A stretch of 64,000 nt of DNA from Dolichospermum compactum NIES-806 (GCF_002368115.1 NZ_AP018316.1:790486-854485); one strand, 5' to 3'; shown: positions 37,828-48,519, numbered from the stretch's first letter. The notes: generated by a model from the sequence alone, not told the origin. A program made the numbers and translations.

Positions 37828-38196
37828 ATGTCTAACAACCGTTCTGGAATCTTTATTGGTGGTTTGATGTTAGGAGCAGCTATAGGTACTTTAGCAGGTT
37901 TACTAGTTGCACCGCGTACAGGACGCGAAACCCGTAAACTAATTAAAAAATCTGCCAATGCTATCCCCGAATTAGCGGAAGATATTTCTACCAGTGTGCA
38001 AATTCAGGCAGATCGTCTTTCTAGTAGTACCCTGGAAAACTGGGAAGAAACTGTAGATAGATTGCGAGAAGCGATCGCAGTTGGCATAGATGCTACCCAG
38101 CGCGAAAGCCAAAGTTTCAACAAACAAAATACTGTTGATATCAGCAGCACCCCAGACGATACCGATTCCCTGACTGAAAAACTAGAACGTTCATAA
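37828..38196 (+). CDS. YtxH-like protein with N-terminal membrane anchor
   Basis: The 122-residue protein has a Gly-rich hydrophobic segment at residues 8-29 (GIFIGGLMLGAAIGTLAGLL), then VAPRTGRETRKLIKKSA, the classic YtxH signature, and a long charged helix. YtxH-like proteins are linked to general stress and cell-envelope functions. It is 11 bases upstream of the next gene, with which it probably forms an operon. GGAGTAGGAA is close to the ATG. Confidence 0.85.
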   Translation: MSNNRSGIFIGGLMLGAAIGTLAGLLVAPRTGRETRKLIKKSANAIPELAEDISTSVQIQADRLSSSTLENWEETVDRLREAIAVGIDATQRESQSFNKQNTVDISSTPDDTDSLTEKLERS

Positions 38197-38207
38197 ATGC
38201 CATAACC

Positions 38208-38621
38208 GTGATTGATCCTTTATTTTGGCTGGGACTATCCATCCTCCTAGTTACTGCCAGTGTAACAACCGTTTTAGTGGCAGCCATCCCCGCTTTGCAG
38301 GAATTAGCCCGTGCTGCTCGTAGTGCCGAGAAATTCTTTGACACCCTTTCACGGGAGTTACCACCCACTCTCAACGCCATTCGCAACACCAGCATAGAAA
38401 TAACGGACTTAACTGAAGATGTTAGTGAAGGTGTCAAAAGTGCTAGTCAAGTTGTTAAACAATTTGATCAAAGCCTGGACAATGCCAAAAAACAAGCAGA
38501 AAGTATGCAAATCGGCACTCGTAGCGTCCTAGTTGGCTTGAAAGCCGCTTGGAAAAGTTTCACACGCCCAAAAAATACCAGGAAAAATCCAAAAACACTT
38601 ATCAATCCAAAAATCGAATGA
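38208..38621 (+). CDS. DUF948-like membrane-anchored protein
   Basis: The 137-residue protein starts at GTG 38208 (MIDPLFWLGLSILLVTASVT). It has one N-terminal membrane helix (about residues 5-27) followed by a helical region rich in Ala and Glu (LARAARSAEKFFDTLSREL, then LTEDVSEGVKSASQVVKQF) and a basic tail. Pairs of a YtxH-like and a DUF948-like protein are common in bacteria. It lies 11 bases after the YtxH gene, so co-expression is likely. Its function is unknown. Confidence 0.75.
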   Translation: MIDPLFWLGLSILLVTASVTTVLVAAIPALQELARAARSAEKFFDTLSRELPPTLNAIRNTSIEITDLTEDVSEGVKSASQVVKQFDQSLDNAKKQAESMQIGTRSVLVGLKAAWKSFTRPKNTRKNPKTLINPKIE

Positions 38622-38823
38622 GAAACTACCTAAATATACAGCAGGAGTCAGGAGTCAGGAGTGAAAATGGTTTGAGGTATGTTCTAATTTCTCGATCAGA
38701 TTTTGTTGAGATACCTAAATATTAGAGTAAAGTAAAGAAGTGTAAAGAAATATCATTTTTACATTACGCTTTAAAAAGCACTTGTTACATTATCCTTCTG
38801 AATTTTATAGTATAAAAACGTTC

Positions 38824-39633
38824 ATGCACCTGTGTTTTTGGCGACGAATTTTAGTATCAATTGCCGCATTTTGCTTTATTGGCTCAATTTGGGCAATTAA
38901 TTCCCCATCAGCCCTAGCTTATGAAAATCCCGATTTACTCCCCAGCTTTGTCACACCAGTAGTAGATTTAGCAAAAACTCTCCCTGACCCCCAGGAAGAA
39001 AAGCTAGTTAAAGAATTAGAACAGTTTGAAACTGACACTGGTTGGAAACTGCGCGTCTTAACTCAGTACGACCGTACCCCAGGTAGAGCAGTGATTAAAT
39101 ATTGGGGTTTAGATGATAAGAGTATTCTCTTGGTAGCAGATGCCCGTGGTGGTAACATCCTCAGTTTTAGTGTGGGTGATGCAGTTTATGAATTCTTACC
39201 TCGCACCTTCTGGATTGAACTACAAACCCGCTTTGGTAACTTATACTTTGTTCGTGAAGAAGGAGAAGATCAAGCCATTCTCCAGGCTCTAAATTCAGTT
39301 AAAGGTTGTTTACTTAAAGGTGGCTGTAACGTCGTTCCTGGGCTACCTAGAGAACAATGGATACTCACCCTTGTTACCTCCGCTGTTGGCGGGATTATTT
39401 GTGGTTTTGCCGCTCAACCCCGTGACGATAAAAAAATAGTTGCTTGGCAATGGGCATTAATTTTCTCACCTTTATGGGGAATGTTATTTATTGCCTTTGG
39501 TATTGCTCCAGTTATTACCCGGACAACCGATTGGTTGCCTCTAGTCCGCAATATTTCCGCTTTTGCCATTGGTGCTTTAGTAGCTTATTTATCTCCGATG
39601 CTGAATCGGACTTTCCCCGGTGCTGAATCCTGA
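38824..39633 (+). CDS. psb32: TPM-domain protein, Psb32-like
   Basis: The 269-residue protein from ATG 38824 (MHLCFWRRILVSIAAFC) has a signal or anchor peptide ending near ALAYENPDLLPS. The TPM domain covers about residues 40-165 (LPDPQEEKLVKELEQFETDT, TGWKLRVLTQYDRTPGRAVI). Two or three membrane helices lie at the end. Homologues in cyanobacteria and plants (Psb32/TLP18.3) act in photosystem II repair in the thylakoid lumen. An earlier TTG at 38782 is unlikely. Confidence 0.88.
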   Translation: MHLCFWRRILVSIAAFCFIGSIWAINSPSALAYENPDLLPSFVTPVVDLAKTLPDPQEEKLVKELEQFETDTGWKLRVLTQYDRTPGRAVIKYWGLDDKSILLVADARGGNILSFSVGDAVYEFLPRTFWIELQTRFGNLYFVREEGEDQAILQALNSVKGCLLKGGCNVVPGLPREQWILTLVTSAVGGIICGFAAQPRDDKKIVAWQWALIFSPLWGMLFIAFGIAPVITRTTDWLPLVRNISAFAIGALVAYLSPMLNRTFPGAES

Positions 39634-39738
39634 AAAGTGACTGGGGAATAGAGATTAGGAAGGGAAATTTGCAATTTTACAGTTCAAAATCCAAAATACT
39701 GATAAGCTGAAGGCTAATATATAAGAAGCTAAATAGCA

Positions 39739-40368
39739 ATGGAATGGCACGTAACTGATGCTCAAAGTTTGGCAATTATTGATAATGAAATTGGTGATCA
39801 TATTTTTTCACCAGCAGAGTATGAAATCGTCCGTCGCGTAGTTTACGCTACAGCCGATCTTGAGTATAAATGCTTGATTCGGTTTTCAGAACAAGCATTA
39901 CAAGCTGGAGCAGCCGCCTTAGCTACGCGAACTACTATTGTGGTAGATGCGCCAATGGTACAGGTGGGTATATCCCACGATATTCAAAATACGTTTGCTA
40001 ATCCAGTGTATTGCAGTATGGAAGCACTAACACGACCCCAAAAGGAAAAAACCCGTGCAGCTTGGGGTATTGAAACTCTGGCTAGGCGTTATCCAGAAGG
40101 GATATTTGTAGTTGGTCAAGCACAAACAGCTTTAACTGCACTGGTGGAATTAATTGAAGCGGAAGAAATTAGACCCGCTTTAATAGTTGCTACCCCAGCA
40201 GGTTTTATCAATTCAAAAATTGTAAAAGAACGATTACAAGAATCCTTAGTTCCTTATATTACTGTTGAAGGTCGCAAGGGTAGCGCTGTCGTAGCTGCTG
40301 CTATTGTTGATGGTTTAGTGGATTTGGCTTGGCAAGTATACGGACAAGATAGAAATGTAGGGGGATGA
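39739..40368 (+). CDS. cobH: precorrin-8X methylmutase
   Basis: CobH/CbiC moves the C-11 methyl to C-12 in corrin-ring synthesis for cobalamin. The 209-residue protein shows the family's start (SLAIIDNEIGDHIFSPAEYE), VVDAPMVQVGISH, the substrate loop TRPQKEKTRAAWGIETLARR, and the end PYITVEGRKGSAVVAAAIVD. ATG 39739 is well placed although its Shine-Dalgarno sequence is weak. No other cobalamin gene is near. Confidence 0.95.
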   Translation: MEWHVTDAQSLAIIDNEIGDHIFSPAEYEIVRRVVYATADLEYKCLIRFSEQALQAGAAALATRTTIVVDAPMVQVGISHDIQNTFANPVYCSMEALTRPQKEKTRAAWGIETLARRYPEGIFVVGQAQTALTALVELIEAEEIRPALIVATPAGFINSKIVKERLQESLVPYITVEGRKGSAVVAAAIVDGLVDLAWQVYGQDRNVGG

Positions 40369-40521
40369 AGGAGGGGCAGGGGGCAGGGGTAATTCTTCCT
40401 TCTTTATCCTGACTCCTGACTCCGTTCGGAGTTCGGCGAAGGAGTTCGGCGAAGGCTCACTCGATCTGATGACGCTCACGGCGAAACCTGACTCCTGACG
40501 AAGGGCGCAGGCCCTGCGCCC
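40369..40521. repeat. short dispersed repeats
   Basis: GGAGTTCGGCGAAGGAGTTCGGCGAAGG (about 40427-40455) and ACTCCTGACTCC-like motifs fill the gap between two convergent genes. GGGCGCAGGCCCTGCGCCC (40503-40521) is a strong palindrome that could terminate both. Confidence 0.65.
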
Positions 40522-41202
40522 CTACCTCCTATTTCCCGAACGACGGCGGGGTCTTCTTTCTTGGTCTGCACGTAAGCGCACACTAACTTCATTGAAAAAA
40601 TCTCTGCGGACATAGGGGTAATCACTTACCCACAAATCACGACTAGGAATATATATATCGCTGAATTCTTCAATGCTGCTTAAATCAGCAGTATTTGACA
40701 TGACAATCATTTCAGCTATTTGTCCACGAGCAATGACTTTATAAGCGTTACGTAGTGGAGCTTCAAACTCCACCGTAAATCCCGTGTCGTCGCCTATTTC
40801 TAAGTTAATCCGCTTTTCGCGGTTTTCGATGATGACTAATTCACCTTTACTATTAACGGTTTCCTGTTTACCCATCAACCTATCTGTAATCCACCAGTTT
40901 AACACTCGTCCCCGAAAAAAGCCACTGTATTTGTACCTGCGACATTTTCTATTGCGGATACTTGCTTGGAATATGGGATACCAAAGCCAAAAGAAAGCAC
41001 CAAATACTCCAAAAAAGAATATAAATCCAAATTCTAATCTAAACAAGAATTGTATCAGCAGTAGTACAGCCAAGATAACTACAGAAACTAGTATCCGTTG
41101 CACAAAACTGCTTACTTTCCCCCAATAGTATTTATATTGTGGTCCAGAGGCAATTAGGGGGATGATTTGTTCAAATTTTTGGCGAGTTAAGGGAACGAGC
41201 AT
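40522..41202 (-). CDS. conserved membrane protein of unknown function
   Basis: The 226-residue protein has two adjacent membrane spans (about 35-75, VVILAVLLLIQFLFRLEFGF and FGVFGAFFWLWYPIFQA), then a soluble half with mixed strands (INLEIGDDTGFTVEFEAPL) and an Arg-rich tail. I recognise it as the kind of protein often annotated as a permease by mistake; no transport motif is visible. It is upstream of nothing obvious on this strand and may share a transcript with dapB (68 bases apart). Confidence 0.7.
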   Translation of the reverse strand: MLVPLTRQKFEQIIPLIASGPQYKYYWGKVSSFVQRILVSVVILAVLLLIQFLFRLEFGFIFFFGVFGAFFWLWYPIFQASIRNRKCRRYKYSGFFRGRVLNWWITDRLMGKQETVNSKGELVIIENREKRINLEIGDDTGFTVEFEAPLRNAYKVIARGQIAEMIVMSNTADLSSIEEFSDIYIPSRDLWVSDYPYVRRDFFNEVSVRLRADQERRPRRRSGNRR

Positions 41203-41270
41203 ATTTTACATTTTGGATTTTGGATTTTAGATTTTGGATTGGAAAATCACCAATCGAAAATTGCTAACAG

Positions 41271-42107
41271 TTAAAGTATTTTTTCTAGCCCATATACTAA
41301 TGACTTTAGCTGATTAACTTTGCGAATGGCTAATATTACTCCTGGCATATAACAGGCGCGATCGCTTGTATCATGACGTAAGGTATAAATTTGCCCTGCT
41401 GCCCCAAAAATGACTTCTTGGTGGGCAATTAGTCCTGGTAACCGGACACTATGAATTCTAATCCCTTCGTCTGCTAAACTGCCTCTAGCTCCGGGTATTT
41501 TCTCCGTTTCTACCACAATAGCAGTATTAAAAGTCTTGCCCATTTCCGCTAATAGTTGAGCAGTTTGAATGGCTGTACCGCTAGGAGCATCAGCTTTTTG
41601 GTTATGATGGAGTTCAATAATTTCTACATGATCAAAATACTGGGAAGCTCTGAGGGCAGCTTCTTGGAGTAGTACCATACCAATGGAAAAGTTAGGAATA
41701 ACCAAACAACCGGTACTGGCTTTTTCGGCAAAATCAGCTAATTCTTCGAGTTGTGCCGGACTTAAACCTGTAGTTCCCACAACTGGACGAATTCCATAGG
41801 CGATCGCACTCCGAATATTATTATAAACTGCATCAGGATGAGTAAAATCAACCAATACGCCCGGTTGCATCTGTCTCTCCCCAGCCACATACGCCAACAT
41901 TGGCTCTAATTGATTCGTAATTGGTACTTCCAAGGGTTCACTTAAACCCGCCAGTTCCCCCGCATCCTTACCTTGATGTTCAGGAGTTGTGTCAATTGCA
42001 CCCATTAAAGTCAAATCAGATGCTTCTGCTACTGCTTTAATTACTTCACGTCCCATTTTACCAGCAGCACCATTGACAATAACCGGAATAGAAGTTTGAT
42101 TGCTCAT
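41271..42107 (-). CDS. dapB: 4-hydroxy-tetrahydrodipicolinate reductase
   Basis: DapB reduces the lysine/peptidoglycan precursor with NAD(P)H. The 278-residue protein has the dinucleotide motif [12 protein letters not shown] at residues 11-22 (usual V-x-GA-x-G-(R/K)-MG), [18 protein letters not shown], and the catalytic [18 protein letters not shown]. The expected length is about 270. It is followed on the same strand by the small membrane protein. Confidence 0.95.
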   Translation of the reverse strand: MSNQTSIPVIVNGAAGKMGREVIKAVAEASDLTLMGAIDTTPEHQGKDAGELAGLSEPLEVPITNQLEPMLAYVAGERQMQPGVLVDFTHPDAVYNNIRSAIAYGIRPVVGTTGLSPAQLEELADFAEKASTGCLVIPNFSIGMVLLQEAALRASQYFDHVEIIELHHNQKADAPSGTAIQTAQLLAEMGKTFNTAIVVETEKIPGARGSLADEGIRIHSVRLPGLIAHQEVIFGAAGQIYTLRHDTSDRACYMPGVILAIRKVNQLKSLVYGLEKIL

Positions 42108-42313
42108 AGATTTAACAATTATTTTTAATTCAACAAAGAAATTGTCTCACAAGAGATAACGAACGTCACGGAAGCCACTTGGCACCTCTTGACAAAAGAC
42201 TTACAGCCTTAACTTGTCACCAATGGACTGGGAATTCATTGCCAGTCGGGTTATAGGTTTCACGTTAAGTTGATACTAAATCCAAAAGATGAATTATCAA
42301 CTAGATAATCAAG

Positions 42314-43501
42314 CTAAAAAAATCGTCTTCTTGGCCGAGTTTCAGACGGTGTTTTTCGTAAAAGAACTACTTCTGCTTCACTACCCTCTCTAGCTACTCG
42401 AATTAATAAGGCAGAAGATAGCAAACTGGCAACCATCGAATTACCACCATAACTAAACATAGGTAAGGGTAAACCTGTAGTTGGTAAAGCACCTGTCGTT
42501 ACACCAATATGTAATAATGATTGTCCAATCATGACAACTACTACACCAATTGCCACTAATTTGGATGTGATATTTTTGGATTTGAGAGCAATAATTAATC
42601 CTAAAGTGGCAAATATGGCTAACATTATTAATAGTAAAATACCGCCAATAAAACCAAATTCTTCGGAAAAAATTGCGAAAATAAAATCAGTATCTTGAAT
42701 TGGTAAATAAAATAACTTCTGTTGAGAAAGTCCAAATCCAGACCCCCAAGTTTGACCTGAACCTACAGCTAATAAACTTTGTACTAACTGATAACCATCT
42801 CCTGTGGCATCAGCCCAAGGATTCATAAAGGACATAATGCGTTTGCGTTGATATTCTCTGATACTAATACTGAGTAATGCTAAAAGTAAGCCACCAAAGG
42901 CTGTTCCTACCAAATATTTATATGGTATTCCTGCGGCTAAGGCAATAAACCAAATTGTCATTCCGCAAAGTGCTGTGGTACTTAAGTTAGGTTGGGCAAG
43001 AATTCCTAAAAGCACAAGACCAAAAACACCTAACCAAGATAATCGAATTCCCCAAGGTCGTTTTTCCCACTGGCCAAAAAGTGTGGCACTTTGTAAAACT
43101 AAAAAAGGTTTAATTAATTCTGATGGTTGGATAGGAATCGGTCCAATGGCTATCCATCTAGCCGCATCAAAGGCTTTTTTTCCTAATCCTGGTATTAATG
43201 TCAGAAAAATCAACATCAGGAAAAATATTAAAAACCAATGAGATACACCCAAGATTTTTCGCAATGGCAGATTAACAATGATGTTGAAAATAATTAAGGA
43301 AGCTATAGCCCAAAGAATTTGCCGTTTAAAATAATACAAACCGTCACCATGACGGGCATCAGCAACGGGATAGGATGCGGAAAAGAGGATGATTAAGCCA
43401 ATAAACATCCACGTTAATGTTAGCCAGCGCAACAATCGGGCTTCTAAACCCCAGCTAGAAACAGAATTATCAAAAATTGGGATTAAACGGAGTAGATTCA
43501 C
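42314..43501 (-). CDS. ftsW: SEDS-family cell division protein FtsW
   Basis: This 395-residue polytopic membrane protein is a peptidoglycan glycosyltransferase of the SEDS family. Typical segments are AARWIAIGPIPIQPSELIKP, TDFIFAIFSEEFGFIG, ISIREYQRKRI (SIREYQRxRI) and the end TTGLPLPMFSYGGNSMVA. The last two fit FtsW/RodA. The cyanobacterial gene of this neighbourhood is usually called ftsW, but RodA cannot be excluded. It lies 90 bases downstream of proB on the same strand. Confidence 0.88.
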   Translation of the reverse strand: MNLLRLIPIFDNSVSSWGLEARLLRWLTLTWMFIGLIILFSASYPVADARHGDGLYYFKRQILWAIASLIIFNIIVNLPLRKILGVSHWFLIFFLMLIFLTLIPGLGKKAFDAARWIAIGPIPIQPSELIKPFLVLQSATLFGQWEKRPWGIRLSWLGVFGLVLLGILAQPNLSTTALCGMTIWFIALAAGIPYKYLVGTAFGGLLLALLSISIREYQRKRIMSFMNPWADATGDGYQLVQSLLAVGSGQTWGSGFGLSQQKLFYLPIQDTDFIFAIFSEEFGFIGGILLLIMLAIFATLGLIIALKSKNITSKLVAIGVVVVMIGQSLLHIGVTTGALPTTGLPLPMFSYGGNSMVASLLSSALLIRVAREGSEAEVVLLRKTPSETRPRRRFF

Positions 43502-43591
43502 AATTTGGTAACTGGTAATTGGTGATTTTCTTCTTTCTTCTCCTGACTCCTGGGTGGGGAAACCCCGCCCCTACTACAAGAAATGCTGTAT

Positions 43592-44701
43592 TTAAATTAA
43601 AACTAAGTTATCTCGGTGAATCACAGTATCTGCGCCTCCATAACCCAGAATTGAGGGGATTTCCCGTGAATGTCGTCCGCAAATTTTCTGCAATTCTTCA
43701 CTATTATAATTCACTAATCCTCTAGCAATTTCATCACCATTACTATCACACAATTGCACCGCTTCTTGATTGTCAAATTCCCCTTCTACGGCTTTAATTC
43801 CCGCTGCTAGTAAGGATTTTCCCGCTTTGACAACGGCAGCGATCGCCCCCTCGTCTAAATATAATTTTCCTCCAGGAATCAAACCATAGGCTATCCAACG
43901 TTTGCGGGCTGAGGTTGGTTCTGGTTGCGGTGCAAAATGTGTACCAATGAGTTCCCCCTGAATAATTTTTTCAATGTTTCGGGGAAACTGTCCTTGAGTA
44001 ATGACTGTACGGATACCAGCAGCGATCGCAATTCTCGCTGCCGAAATTTTAGTCATCATCCCTCCAGTCCCCCATTGAGAACCCTGTCCACCAGTTTGAA
44101 TCTGTAAATCTGTCAGTTCTTGCATACTACTAACTAAACTAATCGGTTTAGCATCGGGTACGAAACGAGGATCGGCTGAATACAATCTATCAACATCCGT
44201 TAATAAAAATAACCAGTTTGCTTCTACTAAACTAGCTACTAATGCAGACAGGGTATCATTATCCCCAAATTTTAATTCTTCTACCGCTACTGTATCATTT
44301 TCATTAACTATAGGAATTACTCCCAAACCTAGTAATTCTTGAAAAGTATTATTAACATTAAGATAGCGGCTACGTTGTACCAAATCTGCCCTAGTCAACA
44401 ATACTTGAGCAATTGGTTGTTGGAGAATACTAAATAAATCATCATATATACGCATTAATCTACCCTGTCCAACTGCTGCTACAGCCTGTTTTAAAGCTAT
44501 AGTTTTGGGACGTTCCGTTAACCCTAACCGCGCACAACCGACTCCCACCGCGCCAGAAGAAACTAAAATTACCCGATGTCCCTGTCGTCTCAAATCACAG
44601 AGAGTTTCCGCTAAAGTAGCAATACTAGAAAGGGCTAATTGTCCTGTTTCTGGTTGAGTAAGGCTAGAAGTACCGATTTTAACAACAATTGTTTTGGTCA
44701 T
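43592..44701 (-). CDS. proB: glutamate 5-kinase
   Basis: ProB starts proline synthesis by phosphorylating glutamate. The 369-residue protein has the amino-acid-kinase domain (residues 1-255) with [37 protein letters not shown] and [11 protein letters not shown], and [18 protein letters not shown]-terminal PUA domain (about 275-369) contains [17 protein letters not shown] sequence. It stands ahead of ftsW, possibly in the same transcript. Confidence 0.95.
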   Translation of the reverse strand: MTKTIVVKIGTSSLTQPETGQLALSSIATLAETLCDLRRQGHRVILVSSGAVGVGCARLGLTERPKTIALKQAVAAVGQGRLMRIYDDLFSILQQPIAQVLLTRADLVQRSRYLNVNNTFQELLGLGVIPIVNENDTVAVEELKFGDNDTLSALVASLVEANWLFLLTDVDRLYSADPRFVPDAKPISLVSSMQELTDLQIQTGGQGSQWGTGGMMTKISAARIAIAAGIRTVITQGQFPRNIEKIIQGELIGTHFAPQPEPTSARKRWIAYGLIPGGKLYLDEGAIAAVVKAGKSLLAAGIKAVEGEFDNQEAVQLCDSNGDEIARGLVNYNSEELQKICGRHSREIPSILGYGGADTVIHRDNLVLI

Positions 44702-44735
44702 TAGTTAGTGGTCAGTTGTTATTCCCAAAAAATTA

Positions 44736-44774
44736 TACAGCGCCAATCCCTCTATGGTGAAGGTTGGCGCTGTA
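44736..44774. repeat. 11-bp perfect inverted repeat upstream of proB
   Basis: TACAGCGCCAA and TTGGCGCTGTA flank 17 bases. It lies 35 bases upstream of the proB ATG and may be regulatory or just another palindrome. Confidence 0.6.
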
Positions 44775-45052
44775 CGGGTTTATATTTATCTATTATCTGC
44801 TAGGGTCTTTTTAGGCTGACCCTGATGTTATCGAAATTAATAATCTCTGATTTTTTGCGAATTTGATAATTCCTTAACTATTTCTTTAGATTTACTTTCC
44901 TGACGAATAATAAATCTTTGTAAAGATTTGTATCTTAAAAAGATTAATACAGCACGGCGAAAATAAACCAACCACTATAAATCTACCAAAAGCTTATACC
45001 GCGTTTGTTTTGACTTTTGACTTTTGATTTTCGCCTGGCGGCACTAAGTAGG

Positions 45053-45182
45053 TATACTGCAAACGGTTTATTGTTTAACTAAATATGGAACCCCTCTCCA
45101 AACCTCTCCCCGCAACGGGGAGAGGCTTTGAGACTGTTATTTGTATTATAAAAAAGTCCAAGTTTTAGCCGTTTTGAGTATA
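45053..45182. mobile_element. 130-bp MITE, copy 2
   Basis: Same length and sequence as 23650-23779 with scattered differences. The ends are TATACTGCAAACGG and CCGTTTTGAGTATA, and the centre is CCTCTCCCCGCAACGGGGAG. The rest of the gene-free stretch 44775-45321 shows only a weak open frame (44837-44970, minus) that I do not trust. Confidence 0.85.
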
Positions 45183-45321
45183 AACGTGAACTAACCAAAA
45201 TGTGTATTGTAGAACCAAGAAACATTCCAATATAATTGCGCTGTCGCTTCATCCAACCTACAAAAAATGGCGCAGGTATGGTTATCGTTGATAATATAAC
45301 TATGCTTTCTAGTTACCAATT

Positions 45322-45885
45322 ATGACTATAGCCACTGAACGCCAGATTACACTAGAAGATTTTCTCAAGTTACCAGAAACTAAACCAGCATCAGAATTTA
45401 TTAACGGGGAAATCCTACAAAAACCTATGCCACAGGGTGAACATAGCTTAATTCAAACTACTTTTATTGAAGTTGTCAATGGACTAACCAGAAGTCAAAA
45501 AATTGCCATAGCTTTCTCCGAACTACGCTGTACTTTTGGTGGTAGTACCATTGTTCCTGATATTGCGGTGTTCCGGTGGGAGAGAATTCCCACAACTGAA
45601 TCTGGGAAAATTGCTAACCGCTTTGAAATTCATCCTGACTGGGTAATAGAGATTCTTTCTCCTGAACAACCACAGAAAAAAGTATTAACAAAATTATTGC
45701 ATTGTTCCCGACATGGAACTGAGTTAGCTTGGTTATTAAACCCAGAAGAAGAAAGTGTATTGGCTGTATTTCCTGGACAAAAAATTGAAATATATGAAGG
45801 TGATGATAAATTACCAATTTTGGAAAATATCAATTTAGAATTAACAGTTAAGGAAATTTTTGGTTGGTTGAGTTTTGGTTCATAA
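45322..45885 (+). CDS. Uma2-family (DUF820) PD-(D/E)XK-like nuclease
   Basis: The 187-residue protein belongs to the Uma2 family, very abundant in cyanobacteria. ITLEDFLKLPETKPASEFIN is the usual start (x-FIxGE). IVPDIAVFRW, with the conserved PD, and DWVIEILSPEQPQKKVLTKL are the nuclease-like core. GTELAWLLNPEEESV is the typical end. Its function is not known; a role in mobile DNA is suspected. It lies alone between repeat-rich stretches. Confidence 0.9.
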   Translation: MTIATERQITLEDFLKLPETKPASEFINGEILQKPMPQGEHSLIQTTFIEVVNGLTRSQKIAIAFSELRCTFGGSTIVPDIAVFRWERIPTTESGKIANRFEIHPDWVIEILSPEQPQKKVLTKLLHCSRHGTELAWLLNPEEESVLAVFPGQKIEIYEGDDKLPILENINLELTVKEIFGWLSFGS

Positions 45886-46092
45886 CGGTAGCAAGGAAAG
45901 GGGAATGAGAAACTTTATCAAGGGCGGGTAAACCCCGCCCAGAAATGAATTTCAGGGCTAATAACCAAAGTCTACTTTAGTAGACTCAAGATTATTCAGT
46001 CATCAAAAGACAACTTTTGCTATGAGACTGGGAATATGGCTAACGCCACGCTTCGCTATCATTCCCAGGCGGAACTTATGCCCACCCGGATA

Positions 46093-47085
46093 TTAAAATT
46101 GTTGTAAGAAGCGTAAATCGCTGTTATATAAACGGCGAATATCATCAATTTGGTGTAATACCATAGCAAAACGTTCTACACCAAAACCAGCAGCAAAGCC
46201 GCTATAAACTTCGGGGTCATAACCGACAGATTTTAAAACATTGGGGTCAACCATTCCGCAACCCATGACTTCTAACCAACGTCCTTTCCACTGTAAATCT
46301 ACCTCGGCTGAAGGTTCAGTAAAAGGAAAATAACTGGCACGAAAGCGAATTGGTAAGTCACCAAATATTGATTGTAAAAAGATTTTGACAGTTCCTTTGA
46401 GGTCTGTAAAAGTTAGTCCTTCATCTATGGCTAAAAGTTCGATTTGATGGAAAACTGCTGAGTGAGTCGCATCTACATCATCTCTGCGATATACTCGACC
46501 TGGGGCAACAACTCGAATGGGTGGTTCTTCCTTTTCCATGTAGCGAATTTGCACTGAGGAAGTATGAGTCCGCAATAAATTACCATCTGGTAAATAGAAG
46601 GTATCTTGCATATCACGGGCTGGATGATCTGGGGGAGTGTTAAGTGCTTCAAAATTGTAGTAATCTGTTTCCATTTCTGATCCTTGGGCAACGGTGTAAC
46701 CCATGCCGACAAAGATATCTAGGGTTTGGTCAATAATGCCATTGAGGGGATGAATCCGACCTTGGGGACGGTAAATACCGGGCATGGTAACATCTATGGT
46801 TTCTGCCTCTAGCTGTACCTGAATTTGAGCAGATTCTAAGGCTGTGCGTTGCTGGTCAAGACTGTTTTGAATAGCTTCTTTGACTGTGTTAGCGATCGCC
46901 CCAATTTTAGGCCGTTCTTCCGCGCTCATTTGCCCCATACTTCGCAATAGCGCCCCCAATTGCCCTTTTTTGCCTAAATAGTTGACTCTAAGTTCTTCTA
47001 GGCGTTCTAGGGTATCAGCAGATGCGATCGCTGTTTCTCCTTCTTGCCGTAATGCTAAAAGTTGATTCTCTAAATTGCTAGTCAT
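46093..47085 (-). CDS. pheS: phenylalanine--tRNA ligase alpha subunit
   Basis: PheS charges tRNA(Phe) with the beta subunit. The 330-residue protein has an N-terminal coiled coil ([19 protein letters not shown]) and a class II core: [33 protein letters not shown] (motif 2-like), [14 protein letters not shown] and [12 protein letters not shown] (motif 3). The length is normal. pheT is not in the window. Its N-terminal side faces the heptamer array and surE. Confidence 0.97.
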   Translation of the reverse strand: MTSNLENQLLALRQEGETAIASADTLERLEELRVNYLGKKGQLGALLRSMGQMSAEERPKIGAIANTVKEAIQNSLDQQRTALESAQIQVQLEAETIDVTMPGIYRPQGRIHPLNGIIDQTLDIFVGMGYTVAQGSEMETDYYNFEALNTPPDHPARDMQDTFYLPDGNLLRTHTSSVQIRYMEKEEPPIRVVAPGRVYRRDDVDATHSAVFHQIELLAIDEGLTFTDLKGTVKIFLQSIFGDLPIRFRASYFPFTEPSAEVDLQWKGRWLEVMGCGMVDPNVLKSVGYDPEVYSGFAAGFGVERFAMVLHQIDDIRRLYNSDLRFLQQF

Positions 47086-47139
47086 TAGTTATTGGTGATT
47101 AGTCATTAGTCATTAGTCTATAGTAGGGGACGGGGGACG

Positions 47140-47258
47140 GGGAACAGGGAACAGGGAACAGGGAACAGGGAACAGGGAACAGGGAACAGGGAACAGGGAA
47201 CAGGGAACAGGGAACAGGGAACAGGGAACAGGGAACAGGGAACAGGGAACAGGGAACA
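47140..47258. repeat. GGGAACA heptamer array, 17 copies
   Basis: Seventeen uninterrupted perfect copies sit between pheS and surE, which are divergent. The array ends 53 bases upstream of the surE ATG. Two spurious open frames over it on the minus strand are only translations of the repeat. Confidence 0.95.
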
Positions 47259-47311
47259 GGGGGAATATTTTTCCTACTGACAACGAACAACTGACAACTG
47301 ACAAATGACAA

Positions 47312-48109
47312 ATGAAATTACTAATTAGCAATGATGATGGAATTTCTGCTTTGGGTATTCGTACCCTAGCCGACACTTTAGCAGCAGCGGGTCATGAAGT
47401 AACAGTAGTTTGTCCAGATCGAGAGCGATCGGCAACAGGACACGGATTAACCTTAATGCAACCAATTCGCGCGGAAATAGTAGAATCTGTTTTTCATCCT
47501 CATATTAAAGCTTGGGCTTGTGATGGTACGCCTTCAGATTGTGTAAAATTGGCACTATGGGCTTTATTAGATTCTCCACCCGACTTAGTGCTATCTGGAA
47601 TTAACCAAGGCGCAAATTTAGGGACAGAAATCCTCTACTCTGGGACTGTTTCCGCAGCAATGGAAGGAGTAATCGAAGGTATTCCTAGTATTGCTTTTAG
47701 TTTAACCAGTCATACTCATAAAGACTTTCAAGCAGCAGCTAAATTTGCCGAAATCCTAGTTGCTAAAATTGCCGTCCAACCACTCCCAGAATTGATGTTA
47801 CTGAATGTCAACGTCCCCCCCTTATCTTGGGAAGAAATAGCTGGAGTTACTTTTACCAGACAAGGAGTACGACGTTACGTAGATGTTTTTGACAAGCGAA
47901 CTGATCCCAGAGGTAAAACTTACTACTGGTTAACTGGAGAAGTGATCGAAGACGTAGAACCACCTATAGAATTAAACTTACCAACCCACGTTCCCCTTGA
48001 TGTTCATGCCATTCAAAAAAAATATATCAGTATTACTCCATTGCAATATAATTTGACTTATGGGCATGGACTTAATCAGCTATCTGGATGGGAATTTGAA
48101 TTTCCGTAG
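47312..48109 (+). CDS. surE: 5'/3'-nucleotidase SurE
   Basis: SurE is a metal-dependent nucleotidase, also acting on polyphosphate, used in stress survival. The 265-residue protein has LLISNDDGI at residues 3-11 (the metal-binding NDDG), [11 protein letters not shown], and [27 protein letters not shown] (only partly quoted in families; the GxNxGxN and SGT are catalytic). ATG 47312 follows ACAAATG repeats, so its expression may be affected by the heptamer array upstream. Confidence 0.95.
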   Translation: MKLLISNDDGISALGIRTLADTLAAAGHEVTVVCPDRERSATGHGLTLMQPIRAEIVESVFHPHIKAWACDGTPSDCVKLALWALLDSPPDLVLSGINQGANLGTEILYSGTVSAAMEGVIEGIPSIAFSLTSHTHKDFQAAAKFAEILVAKIAVQPLPELMLLNVNVPPLSWEEIAGVTFTRQGVRRYVDVFDKRTDPRGKTYYWLTGEVIEDVEPPIELNLPTHVPLDVHAIQKKYISITPLQYNLTYGHGLNQLSGWEFEFP

Positions 48110-48519
48110 ATTTAGGCATCTTCATCTCAGCTAGAAAAAATTATTTTCAGTCACTTTACTGGATTTTGACTAGCTATTACTTAAGTAAGTGTAGTAACAT
48201 ATAATGACATTGATGAAAAAACAGTTATAGCAGGAGTCACCGAGTCAGGAGTAAAAACCTGTTGTGGAAGGAATTTTCTTATCAATTCATGTCCTAACTA
48301 CCTTGACGGTTGCTATATATAATAATTCCTAGATTGCTGATTCTCACTAAACTCTGCTAAAACTAGCTGCATCTTACGCCAAAGTGTTTGTAAGTCTCAA
48401 AGCTGACTCTGTTGTTTTCAGCAACAAAATTTGTAAAACAGCATACACTTAAATAAATAAGTAGTCGTGTGTTTTCATTATCCTTTTGCTCAGTCCAGCC
48501 AGCCAACAATACCCAACCC
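48110..48519. other. gene-free stretch between surE and MBL gene
   Basis: No gene or tRNA is seen. A short GGAGTCA-type motif occurs near 48233-48252. An in-frame GTG at 48469 could extend the next gene by 17 residues but is not supported. Confidence 0.4.

Noticed and set aside
44837..44970. Minus-strand frame with RRAVLIFLRYKSLQRF
   Set aside because: No credible start or ribosome site and no recognised family; too short to support.
47140..47258. CRISPR array
   Set aside because: The units are uniform 7-mers with no spacers, and no cas genes lie in the window. The same applies to the arrays at 3759-3854 and 54205-54358.
47099..47376. Two minus-strand open frames of 70 and 87 residues
   Set aside because: They are translations of the GGGAACA heptamer array (FPVPCSL repeats) with no start support.
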